From contig CAUWAG010000020.1 of assembly GCA_963556695.1 (NCBI GenBank), positions 3,286,001 through 3,350,000 of the forward strand: 64,000 nt of DNA, read 5' to 3'. The notes under the pieces are model-generated. The model did no database searches and was not told where the DNA came from. It saw nothing but the letters and a program-made list of their open reading frames with translations. Both the position numbers and the translations under genes were made by a program. Shown piece by piece: positions 55,321 through 64,000 of the stretch. How positions within the stretch are numbered: the stretch's first letter is position 1; each line of letters begins with the position of its first letter. The DNA is from Anthostomella pinea (taxonomy: Eukaryota; Ascomycota; Sordariomycetes; Xylariales; Xylariaceae).

Positions 55321-56106
55321 TGCATAATTCATAATGCGTAAAAAAGTGATCTTCGATGAAAAGGGATGGAACAGTTCGGGTGCGTGCATGGGTGCGAAGG
55401 GGGGAGATAGTTAAGACTTACACACGAAATTTGAGGAAGAAGTTATCTAGAGGAGGTCCTATCAGGGTCAATACCCCGTTGACTTTTGCGCGCTGCTGCG
55501 AGGATGAGTTGGCGGACCTGAGTTGGCGATGGGTCGAAATGGTCTTGAATTGTATATGTATATACACATGAACATACCTACCTATAGATAATGTATTAGC
55601 TTGGGCGAGTTCCACCCGTGTAATCAGAGCGAAAAATACGAAGCTATTACACAACGATGTTTCATTAGTTTCATTCTTGCATACCTAGCAATGCTTCCTC
55701 TTACTCCAGCATGCGTTGGAGTCGACACTGCACAATATTCAAAGGTTGGGGCATCCAGATCAAGCCACGTGCGGGCAGTTTGTTCAGTACCAGAACTTCT
55801 CTCTTTATTCATGAGGCATCTAGGGAATGGACATTTCTATAACGCCCTGTCACTCAGACATGCCCGCTGAACCTGAGCGACAGCAGCAGCGTTGTGACAT
55901 GAGACAGTGTTATGGCCTCAGATTCCTGCCTGTGCTGTGTGGGACATTGGCATTGCCTGGAATGATTAATCGTACAGGTTAAGGTGTGGCCATGCCAATG
56001 AACCATACTTTCGGCCATGATTGGGTTCTCGTGGCAAGCCAAACGGTGGAGCACCTCCAACCGTAAGCCGCGCGTTCAAGACTCGGCAGCAAAGCTTACG
56101 ATAAGC
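55321..56106. other. intergenic region between convergent genes
   Basis: 3' ends of the DUF3112-type gene and of PP2A-C face each other here. I see no gene. Confidence 0.5.
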
Positions 56107-57516
56107 TTAGAGGAAGTAGTCCGGCGTACCTGCCAAGGGGTCAGTTGTTGTCATGACGAGGTAGGACAGGAAAATCAGATGCCGAGGCGATACTTACGTC
56201 GGGAAACCATAGGCTCGCCAGCGCGTGGGCAGGGGTCAAACTGTAAGCTGTAGGAATCGTATGTCAGTATCAATCAAGCTGCAGTAACCAAACGACGCAA
56301 CCGCATCCTTCAGCAAGAAAGTACTTACAAGGTGTACTTCAGGTGTTCGTCAATCTCCATGATCGCGGCTTGGTTACCGCATCTGTAGCAGTAGTTGGGT
56401 GCTGGTGTTGGTTAGCATATGGAGCTGTGTACGGCAAGGCGCACGAATAGACTGACCAGAGAATATCGTTACGACATTTCTATCCTGAGACCAGTTGTAC
56501 CCTTCCATGACCAGTTGATGCGCTCTCGCGATCAGAGTCAGGCCGTTGTTGTGGTTGAAAGCCTCCGAGATATCCTGACCGAAGGTGTAACCCGCACCAC
56601 GAGGGGATATACCCCAGCCGCACCGGTCGTCTGGGTCGGACCATAGCAGGTCACACATGGGGCCCTCGTGAGGGACCTCCTGAATCCGGTCAAGAGCTCT
56701 GATGTTATCAAGAGTATCGATACTAGGCGATAGTCCACCGTGCAGACAGAAGATCTGGTTGTCGATGAGTGCCGTCAGAGGGAGGTAGTCGAAGAGGTCG
56801 GTGAAGAACTTCCAGACGTTGGCATTGCCGTACTTGCGCAGGCATTCGTCGTAGAAGCCGTAAACTTGGGTAATTTGTCTGGATTCGTGGTTGCCTCGCA
56901 GGATGGTGATGCGGCCGGGGTATCGTATCTTGAGGGCGACTAGGAGGGTGACGGTCTCGACAGAATAGTAGCCGCGGTCGACATAATCACCTAGTTTCAA
57001 CAGTCAATGCGAATGCCCTCGTATCTACGTATGCGCAAGTATCACGAACCCATGAAAAGGTAGTTTGTGTCGGGATTCGGGCCGCCGATCTTGAACAGTT
57101 CCATCAGGTCGTGGAATTGACCATGGATATCACCGCACACCGTCACGGGGCATTTCTAGTAGCAGAGGTAAGCAGAAGTGTCGGGCATCGCGTCGATAGC
57201 AACGTACTACTGGCTGAACGTTGGACTCCTCCTGCAGGACTTCTCGTGCCTAGTAAAAGTGAGACATTAGCATATCGTCGAGGCACAACAACAAAGAGCA
57301 AGCCACAAGTGACAGGATGCACGATGTTGATGGTTTGCAGGTGACAGGGTGACAAACCTTCTCGCAGAGTCTCTGTACGTCGGCCTCAGCAAGCTGTTTG
57401 CAGCTCATCAAGCTCTCGATCCAGCCGTCGAGGGTGGGAACGGTGGTCGGTTCCGAGGCGGGCGCGGGTGCCAGATCAGTAGGGACGCGGCCAATATCCT
57501 CCATGTTGGTGTCCAT
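56107..57516 (-). CDS. pph1: PP2A catalytic subunit (Ser/Thr phosphatase)
   Basis: Seven exons on the minus strand: 57516-57358, 57249-57208, 57155-57050, 56990-56457, 56401-56329, 56247-56198 and 56129-56107, giving 328 aa. All introns are GT-AG with matching phases. The metallophosphatase motifs are intact: GDIHGQ, GDYVDRG, RGNHES, HGGLSP, and the C-terminal TPDYFL, the methylated tail unique to PP2A-type enzymes. The N-terminal extension ([20 protein letters not shown]) is typical of Sordariomycete PP2A (N. crassa pph-1). It is the core of a heterotrimer with A and B subunits in nucleus and cytosol. The very small exons (42, 50 and 23 nt) explain why no long open frame covers the ends. Confidence 0.96.
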
Positions 57517-58743
57517 GACGGGCGGCGGGGGGCTGAGGCCAAGATCAACCGATATGGTAGGGTCCTAGGTCGGCGGTGCGCGCTGGTGTCGTTTCGCAGG
57601 GCCCTGGGATTATCCAAAGGCGACGAAGACGGGGAGGTGGTGAATGGGAATGACGTTTGGTGGATGCTCGTTGTTCGGGTTGGGCCAGGCGCACACACGA
57701 TAGGGCGTAGGGCGGCACAACAGCTGTAAGCCTGTAAGGGTGGGGCTGAGGCTGGCAATGGGTCAAGAGTCAAGACTCCATCGGTCTGGATGGGAATGGG
57801 TATGGGTATCGTCACAGTCTTCAAATCAGTGAAGGAACAGCAATTGTCAGGGCGGCGCTCGTATCGTCGTCAGATGTCAAGCACGTCGTGGTTTGTGTCG
57901 TATCGCGGCGTTGCGTTATGTTGCGTGGGAGAAGGAGAAGGACTAGAGAGGGTATCGTTTGGCAGCAGCTAGATGGATAGGCGGTGTTCGCTGCTCGATT
58001 GACTGGCAGTGTTTTTTTGGGCTGGTCTAGCAGCAGATGCGGTCGGGCGGTCGGGCCACTCCTCGACACACGGCCGTGGAAGCAGCTCCCACCACCCTTT
58101 CGCTTAAATTGCGGCTCTTTCCACCCCGGGTCTTGGCCCCTTTATCTAGGGATAGAGTCTGAGAAACACAATACAACACATGTACTGTGTTGTGTTGTGT
58201 TATATTGTACTTTTCGATATCAACACGTGTGATTACTGGCAGTGACGTGGTAAAGGATACCTGGTAGTACCTACCACGGACCACCAGAAATTCGGCTTAG
58301 AAATTTCCGTGGCCGGGGAAAAGCCGGAATTACCCTCAGCCGAGGCTCCGGAGGCTATTCCCGGAGGTTATTCCGGCCTAATAACACAACACGATACAGC
58401 ACGTGTTGTATGCGTGTGTTGTGTTGTATTGTACTTTTGGATAAAACACGGTGTTTTTCCACCCCTACCTTTATCCCCCCTTTTCTGCCTTATTTTCGGC
58501 GTGTCATTGCATACGTCGGGACATAACTCATTTCACTTCTCTTTGTACGAGTATTATCATCTCATTGGTCTCATACGCTGCCCTGTTTGCTTCAAAGATG
58601 TGACAAGTGCATTTTACACGAGTCTGCATTGCTACTACTACCTTTCAAGTACCCAGGCCCTTCATAGGAGCTGCTAGGTAGAACAATATACATCCGCCTG
58701 TCAGCGAACAATCTGACCTAGGCAACCAGGCATATTATGCAGG
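57517..58743. other. intergenic region with TG/CA-rich palindromes
   Basis: This is the PP2A promoter side and the EXO84 3' side. Two imperfect palindromes occur: arms 58166-58180 and 58186-58200 (ACACAATACAACACA against its complement with one mismatch), and another centred near 58404 (arms 58383-58392 and 58416-58425). Both are followed by TATTGTACTTTT, so they form a related pair. No gene is seen. Confidence 0.5.
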
Positions 58744-60899
58744 CTACCTTAAGCCTAGACCAATGGGACCACTACCATTCGTGCTCAGGGGCATGTCCTT
58801 GCCGACTAGATCTCTAAAGTCCAGCTGCACCTCCTCAAGCATCTGAGCATGCGTCTTGGCTCTCTCCATGCACTGCTTCCACACTTCGCCGTCTCTCTCC
58901 GTACTGCTCAGCTGTCTAGCCAAAATGACATTGAACGCGTCGACTTCTTCCTTCGCCCACTTGACACAGGCGCTCATCATCGCCTGTGGGAAGCAGCTCC
59001 GGAAACAACTGACCGTGTTTCTGATGCTGGTAAAGTAGACAAACGACAACTGCCATATGTAGACGTGGAGATCACCTTGGAAGATGCATTGTCTGTGTCA
59101 TCGCATTAGTACCCGCCGCTTTCATAGTAGCGATGTAACTTACCTAGAGCGTTTCTGAATCAAGTCAGACCGAGCCTCCAGATATGCTTCTCGCGCCCGA
59201 TCCTCAAAACCTAGTCTGTTGAGCCAGCCAACGTTTCGTCTTGTCTTGTTCTGCGCATCATGGGTATCTACTAGCTCCCTGATGATGAAACCAGCTAGTT
59301 TCGTGCACCTCTCATCAACCTTGAAGTTGATGAAGTCTTGGGCGATGGCGTTGTTCTTCAACTCACGAGCGATTTTTTGGAGTTTCTCAACACGGTCGAC
59401 GGCCAAGTCAAAACGCTGCAGTGCTATGTCAATGTCGAGCTCGTCCATCTCCCCTTCCACCCAGCGAAGGTTTTGTTGCTTTCCATCCACTTCGATCATC
59501 ATGTCCTTGATATCCGAGAGGGTCTCCAGCAGCTCTGTCTTTTGTAGTAATCCAGGATCCCGTGACGCAAAGTAGTTGATCGTCTCCTTGGCCTTGTTGT
59601 TTGCTTCCATCTCCGACTGCAAACCCTTCCGTAGCTCCTCAACTGCCTTTCGAATATTAAGTAGCAGGGTCGATTTCTCGGTGTCTTCGGGTTTCTCCGT
59701 CCGATAGATGAAAGATTCCTGCCCGACTCCCCTGATCATGATGGCATCAGCAAGTTTGTTGCGTCCGCTGTATGATTCGGATGTTGCCGCCATATCGACC
59801 ACTTCAATATCTAGGAGCGGCCAGCAGCGATCTGCCACCATTTTGGTGGCAGGCCCGCGCGTATCATTAGGGTTATCCATCTTCCGCTTCTTACGTGAAG
59901 CGATCAGAAGATGGTCGTTCAGGAGGAAAAGTTGCATAGATCGCCTTGACTTGTACGTCGCGTTATCGAGTTCGATCCACGGTCCCGCATTCTGAACGAC
60001 GTGTCGGCCCATAGAGTTTGGCAGAAACTTCTGCGATCCCTCGACATTCTTATATAGTGCCTGCATTTGCGAGTTCCAAAGCGCTGTTCGATCCGCAACC
60101 GAGCTTCTCTTATCTCTCTTGCTTAGGCTCGTCGAAAAGTCTCCGGGTGTACTGTGATTACCCGACGCAGCTCTGAGCGCGGTAGTGTTCGCCTCGAGCT
60201 CCTTGAACAGATTGCGAAGAGAACGCATCTCGTTCTTGAGCTTTTCGGCCTCCTTGCTAATCTTGATAAATTGTGTCCGGTTCTGGTAAACGTTCTGCTG
60301 CAGATCCGTCGAGGCCCTGGTCTTCAGCTTCCGTAGCGCAGATTCGTATTCCCTGATCTCGTCCTCGGTGGCCTCGCTGAGGATGTCAGCGACATACTTG
60401 TCAGGAACCAGCCTTGGATCGCGAAGGACCTTGGGGTCCACGGTCGGTGCGGTGCCGCCAGGTGGAGGCATGGGCGAACCTCCACCCCTTGACGGAGGCG
60501 GTCGTGATCTTGGAGCCGGCTGGTCATATTTGGATATATCGAAGCTGGGAAGCGAAGGCACAGGGGGTTTAGTCGCATCGTAGTCGGAGGGGAGGTTGTT
60601 GAAGCGGGTAGAATAGCGTCGTTTGACCAGATCACCAGTCTAGCAAAGGGTCAGCAGAGACCTTGCGCGCGTCCAGAGGAAGGACATCAACTTGCCTTTC
60701 CTCCTGTCTGAGGTGGTGCTCGCTGACGGGGTGGTGGAGGGCCAGCGGCGGCTATGGATCTACCCTCCGGATTCCTGGGCACTGAAGGGCCATCGCTGGG
60801 GATTGGATTCGAGATCTGCTTAGGCGCACTTATAGTTGGGCGACCCCCTTTCCTCTTAGGACCACTACGGAGCGAGATCTTATTCCGGTCGTCAGACAT
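58744..60899 (-). CDS. exo84: exocyst complex subunit EXO84
   Basis: Exons on the minus strand are 60899-60696, 60639-59144 and 59092-58744, giving 682 aa. The first intron is GC-AG (60695-60640, donor GCAAGT); the second is GT-AG (59143-59093). The N-terminus (MSDDRNKISLRSGPKRKGGR) is basic and disordered. A coiled region (about 150-210) is followed by a PH-like domain (GPWIELDN, LFLLNDHLLIASRKK, about 250-360), then the helical C-terminal exocyst fold ending near KDMPLSTNGSG. EXO84 is part of the octameric complex that tethers secretory vesicles to the plasma membrane at growing tips. ATG at 60899 was chosen over an upstream in-frame ATG at 60938 because MSDDRNK resembles the usual fungal start. 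Confidence 0.92.
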
Positions 60900-61570
60900 G
60901 ATGGTCGATGTGATTCTGGTGACCTGATGAGCTGGCACGGGTGGGCTTGCAACTGTGTCGGCAGTTCAGGGAGTGAGTCGATGGATTCACACCATTACAG
61001 GACGTAGTGAAGAAACTTCAAGGAGTGACAACGATGACTCTGAATGAGTTGAGGTCAAGGGCATATGGCGGTCGACCAGTCTACGTGCCTCAAGCATGAA
61101 GCTTGCGTGTTGCGGCAGGTAGTCGCAGTCGCAGTCGCAATCGCAAGTCGCAAGTCGCATAGCCTCGTTTCAAATGGCTGGCCCGTGACCGTGACGTGAC
61201 CGTGACTCCGGATCGCGGATCGCGGCATTATCGGCGGCGGACTCAATCGAAGGCGGGTAACGCATGCAACCTGCAGCCTGCAACCTGGTGACAGCAGCGC
61301 GCTAAAAGAGCCCTGTCCTTTGACCCGGTAACACCGTCCAGTGGACTCCACCCGGTGCGTACAGGGGCTGCAGCTCTCTCCCGTCGCGCTGCCTGGCTGA
61401 AGAAAACGTCTTTTTGGCATCGAGCTCTCTTCTGTCTGCAGCCCAAAGAACTGCTTCTGCTTCCATCCAACCAACGCATCATCGCCTCCTCCGTCTCCCA
61501 ACTCGACCCCCTCGGCTACAAGCAGCAACCGGCACAGCTTCTGCAATTCCCCCCTTCATCTCTCTTCACA
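60900..61570. promoter_or_regulatory. shared divergent promoter region, EXO84 and TOM20
   Basis: 670 bp between two genes transcribed away from each other, so both promoters must lie here. A run of GTCGCA-like hexamers lies at about 61121-61160, and paired GTGACCGTGAC (61184-61206) and GGATCGC repeats (61208-61222) follow. A C/T-rich stretch just before the TOM20 ATG (61540-61570) is a usual fungal transcription-start context. No TATA box is obvious. Confidence 0.45.
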
Positions 61571-62452
61571 ATGGTTCAGACCGGCACAGTGGCGACGATA
61601 TCCGTCGCAACGGTAGCAACAGGGCTCCTAGGTACGTCACGCTGCAGCGGCTCACCACTCTTTCGAGCAGCACCCGCCCCAGCTTCAGTTACACGTCCCC
61701 TGGTGGTCAAGCTACGTACACACATACAGACCGCCCTACTAACTCTGTTGTACAAAACAGCCTACGCAGTCTACTTCGACCGTGAACGACGCGCCGACCC
61801 CAACTTCCGACGGAACCTGCGGCGGGAGGAGCGGCGACAGCAGCGCGTGGAGAAGGAGGAGGCCGTGGCGCACATCAAGCAGAAGCGCAAGGACATCCAG
61901 CGCGCCGTCGACGCCGCCACCGAGGAGGGATACCCCACGGGCGTCAACGAGAAGGAGGCCTACTTCATGGAGTACGTCCAGAAGGGCGAGGTACTGGCCG
62001 CTGATCGTAAGCACGCACCCCTTCCGGCTCTCCTGTCTGTCTGAGCAGTCCGCATGGTGTATGGTCAGAGAAGCCATACAGCCATGCGATCAAACGATGA
62101 GCAGCGGGACATGGAAGCAGAAGGAACACGGACAAGGGCTAACCCGCATCATCACACCAGCATCGACAACCCTAGAAGCCGCGCTGGCGTTCTACAAGGC
62201 GCTCAAGGTCTACCCGACCCCTGGAGACCTGATTTCGATCTACGATAAGACCGTGGATAAGGTAAGAAGAACCAGCACCTTGAAGAAAAGGAACTCGTCG
62301 TCATCAGTGAGCTTAGAAATGCTAACTCCCATCCGCAGCGTGTACTAGATGTGTTGGCCGAGATGATCGCCTACGACAAGAACCTCCACCTCGACGGTCA
62401 GATGCCCGCCGGAATTAACATCTCCGACCTACCTCAGACCAGCCTGGACTAA
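61571..62452 (+). CDS. tom20: mitochondrial import receptor TOM20
   Basis: Exons are 61571-61631, 61761-62006, 62161-62261 and 62339-62452, giving 173 aa; all introns are GT-AG and in phase. An N-terminal membrane anchor ([20 protein letters not shown], then AYAVYFD) is followed by a basic linker [17 protein letters not shown] and a long charged helix. Then comes the cytosolic TPR-like receptor domain ([20 protein letters not shown] and YDKTVDK), and an acidic-hydrophobic tail ending [10 protein letters not shown]. The protein recognises mitochondrial presequences on the outer membrane as part of the TOM complex. Length matches other ascomycete TOM20 proteins. Confidence 0.95.
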
Positions 62453-62876
62453 ACAAAAGGGAGCGAATAACACACGTGTGGCCTTCTCCGGAAATCACCG
62501 CACCGTCGACACCACCCCCTCCACTCTCACTCAGCAGACCTCACCACAGTCTCAGGCAGACTAAATACCAATGGACTTAGCACACTCTTGCAAAAGGTCC
62601 AGCAAGATAAAGCTAGGCTCTATTCATATGTGTCCCGTTATGCAGGGTTCGTACGTGTTGCAAGGAATATCGTGTATGATATAATACTCGGCTCGTGGCC
62701 CCCTTTATTTGGAGGCCGGGCCGTTCGGTAGATTGGGGTTGGTTGGTTCATTGTACAATTTTCATGATGCCGTTCGGCGGCCGGTATAGACAAATGATGC
62801 ACGACGATTCTTTTTTATTCTTATAATCTCTCAGTCTTTTCCCGTTACTAAACTTGACATGATCTGCGATCCCTAA
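62453..62876. other. intergenic region between convergent genes
   Basis: 3' UTRs of TOM20 and TYW1. No further feature is seen. Confidence 0.5.
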
Positions 62877-64000
62877 CTAGGCAGCCTCGATCTTCCGCCC
62901 CTTGCGATCCACCCGGTCATCCCTTGGGTCGAAGCCCCCATTGCCCCAGGTCGCCCACTCGGGCGTCTCGGGCCCCATGTAGTCCTCAGGCGTCCACTCG
63001 CCGTCGGCGCCCCTCTCCTCGAGCAGCTCAAAAAACCGCTGGTAGTCGATCCGGGTGTGCCACCTCCCGTCGACGCGGAACCGCTCGCTGGCGATCAGCA
63101 CGCAGCAGCTGTGGGCGTGCTCGGCCGCGATGCCGTAGCCGAGCCCCCGCTTCCGGAGCTCCGCGTCCAGCGCCTCGACAAAATCGGTCACCTCGGCGTA
63201 GAAGGGCACGTTGGCCATGCTCAGCCCGGCGCCGGCGCTCGTCGACGTCCCGCAGTACGTGACGCCCTTGATCTCGACGAAGCACGGCAGGCCCTTCTCG
63301 ACGAGGTCCGCGTACCCTTGCACCTCATCATCGACATTGAAGCCCTTGACGAGCGTCAAACGAAAAACGGTGCGCTGTTTGAAGCGCTTCTCGCGCAGGA
63401 TATCGAGGCACCGCTGGAACCGCTCCCAGAAGTCGCGGTGGAGCGGGCGGTCGATCTTGCGCAGCGACTCCTTGTTGCTGGCGTCGATAGACACATAAAG
63501 CTGCGTCACGGCCTTCAGCGCCGCGAGCTGGTCCGGATGCTGCGCGTTGCAGACGAGGAACGACGAGATGCGCTCGCCGTGCAGCATGGCGAGGAACTCG
63601 TTGATGTAGGGGTAGAAGATGGGCTCGCCGACGAGGCTCAGGGCGCAGTGGCGGATGCGCATGGCCTCGGCGAAGCGCTCCGCCCGCACGCCGGGGACGC
63701 CGCGCATCATCTTGATCTTCTGGTAGTGGCCGGCCTTGACGCCGGAGAAGATCAGGTCCGGCGGGTCGACCACCCAGCGCCAGGTCGTGCCGACGGGGTT
63801 CGTGCCGTGGCGCCAGCAGAAGACGCACTTGTTGGAGCAGGAGAGGGACGGCGTCGTCTCCATGCATTGGTGCGAGGCGATGCCGTAGAAGGAGAATTTG
63901 TAGCAGGACCCTCGTCCGCGCAATGCGGATTTCGTCCAGCGGCAGATCTTGACCCCTGAGTGTGAGCCGACGATGGAGTAGCCCTGTTTCGTTAAGGACT
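62877..64000 (-). CDS. tyw1: TYW1, radical-SAM 4-demethylwyosine synthase (partial)
   Basis: An uninterrupted minus-strand frame from the stop at 62877-62879 to the window edge, about 373 codons; the N-terminal part (flavodoxin-like domain) lies outside. The visible frame enters with SIVGSHSGVKICRWTK near 63975. The radical-SAM cluster motif CX3CX2C is present as CSNKCVFCWRH (about 63838-63806). Further family landmarks are GTTWRWVVDPP, SLVGEPIFYPYI, YVSIDA, RLTLVKG, VEIKGVTYCG and the C-terminal ASERFRVDGRWHTRIDY. TYW1 makes the tricyclic base from N1-methylguanosine-37 of tRNA-Phe using pyruvate and SAM, the second step of wybutosine synthesis. No intron is needed within the visible part. 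Confidence 0.93.
   Translation of the reverse strand, partial: SLTKQGYSIVGSHSGVKICRWTKSALRGRGSCYKFSFYGIASHQCMETTPSLSCSNKCVFCWRHGTNPVGTTWRWVVDPPDLIFSGVKAGHYQKIKMMRGVPGVRAERFAEAMRIRHCALSLVGEPIFYPYINEFLAMLHGERISSFLVCNAQHPDQLAALKAVTQLYVSIDASNKESLRKIDRPLHRDFWERFQRCLDILREKRFKQRTVFRLTLVKGFNVDDEVQGYADLVEKGLPCFVEIKGVTYCGTSTSAGAGLSMANVPFYAEVTDFVEALDAELRKRGLGYGIAAEHAHSCCVLIASERFRVDGRWHTRIDYQRFFELLEERGADGEWTPEDYMGPETPEWATWGNGGFDPRDDRVDRKGRKIEAA

Noticed and set aside
63057..63959. 300-codon plus-strand frame at the right edge
   Set aside because: It is the antisense shadow of the GC-rich TYW1 coding sequence.
1..64000. CRISPR array, integrated phage or operon
   Set aside because: Intron-rich eukaryotic genes and fungal retrotransposons; the tandem repeats present have units of 7-48 bp without spacers.

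Overview
This window comes from the genome of a filamentous ascomycete, most likely a Sordariomycete. Genes carry several short GT-AG introns (about 45-240 bp). Most host genes are single-copy Pezizomycotina genes: a HAL4-type kinase, HSP10, an SreA-type GATA factor, TVP15, PP2A catalytic subunit, EXO84, TOM20 and TYW1. The repeats show C-to-T / G-to-A nonsense changes and AT-rich stretches, as expected from repeat-induced point mutation (RIP).

Layout. 0-10 kb is a transposon block: a Fot1/pogo-type DNA transposon with perfect TA duplications (647-2506), AT-rich decayed DNA, and a decayed Copia retrotransposon on the minus strand (about 3.24-9.74 kb) with a 225-bp solo LTR nested in one of its LTRs. 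10-30 kb is a gene region: a candidate 170-bp MITE, the HAL4-type kinase, HSP10, a decayed F-box/ankyrin gene, an AA9 polysaccharide monooxygenase and the siderophore GATA repressor. 30.3-36.7 kb is one full-length Tad-type LINE flanked by an 18-bp target-site duplication. It holds a nested tRNA-derived SINE and a nested solo LTR, each with its own duplication. 37-43 kb has a small GRF-like zinc-ribbon gene, a second pogo element carrying a different 452-bp solo LTR, and an SRPK-like kinase broken by a frameshift. 44-52 kb has TVP15, a third decayed pogo transposase, a second SINE copy and an F-box gene whose C-terminus is encoded by that SINE. 53-64 kb is a compact housekeeping block: a DUF3112-type seven-helix protein, PP2A-C, EXO84, TOM20 (divergent from EXO84) and the C-terminal half of TYW1, cut by the window edge.

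How it fits together. The host genes do not form one pathway; they act in ion and nutrient transporter control, mitochondrial folding and import, iron regulation, exocytosis, Golgi membranes, tRNA modification and cellulose attack. The coherent story is in the repeats. The SINE has a tRNA-like head with A and B boxes and a tail of about 150 bp homologous to the 3' end of the LINE, so the LINE probably supplied its reverse transcriptase. One SINE copy landed in the LINE itself; the other landed in an F-box coding sequence and gave it a new C-terminus. All three solo LTRs sit inside other transposons, which gives a relative insertion order. I see no CRISPR array, no free-standing tRNA or rRNA gene, and no secondary-metabolite cluster.
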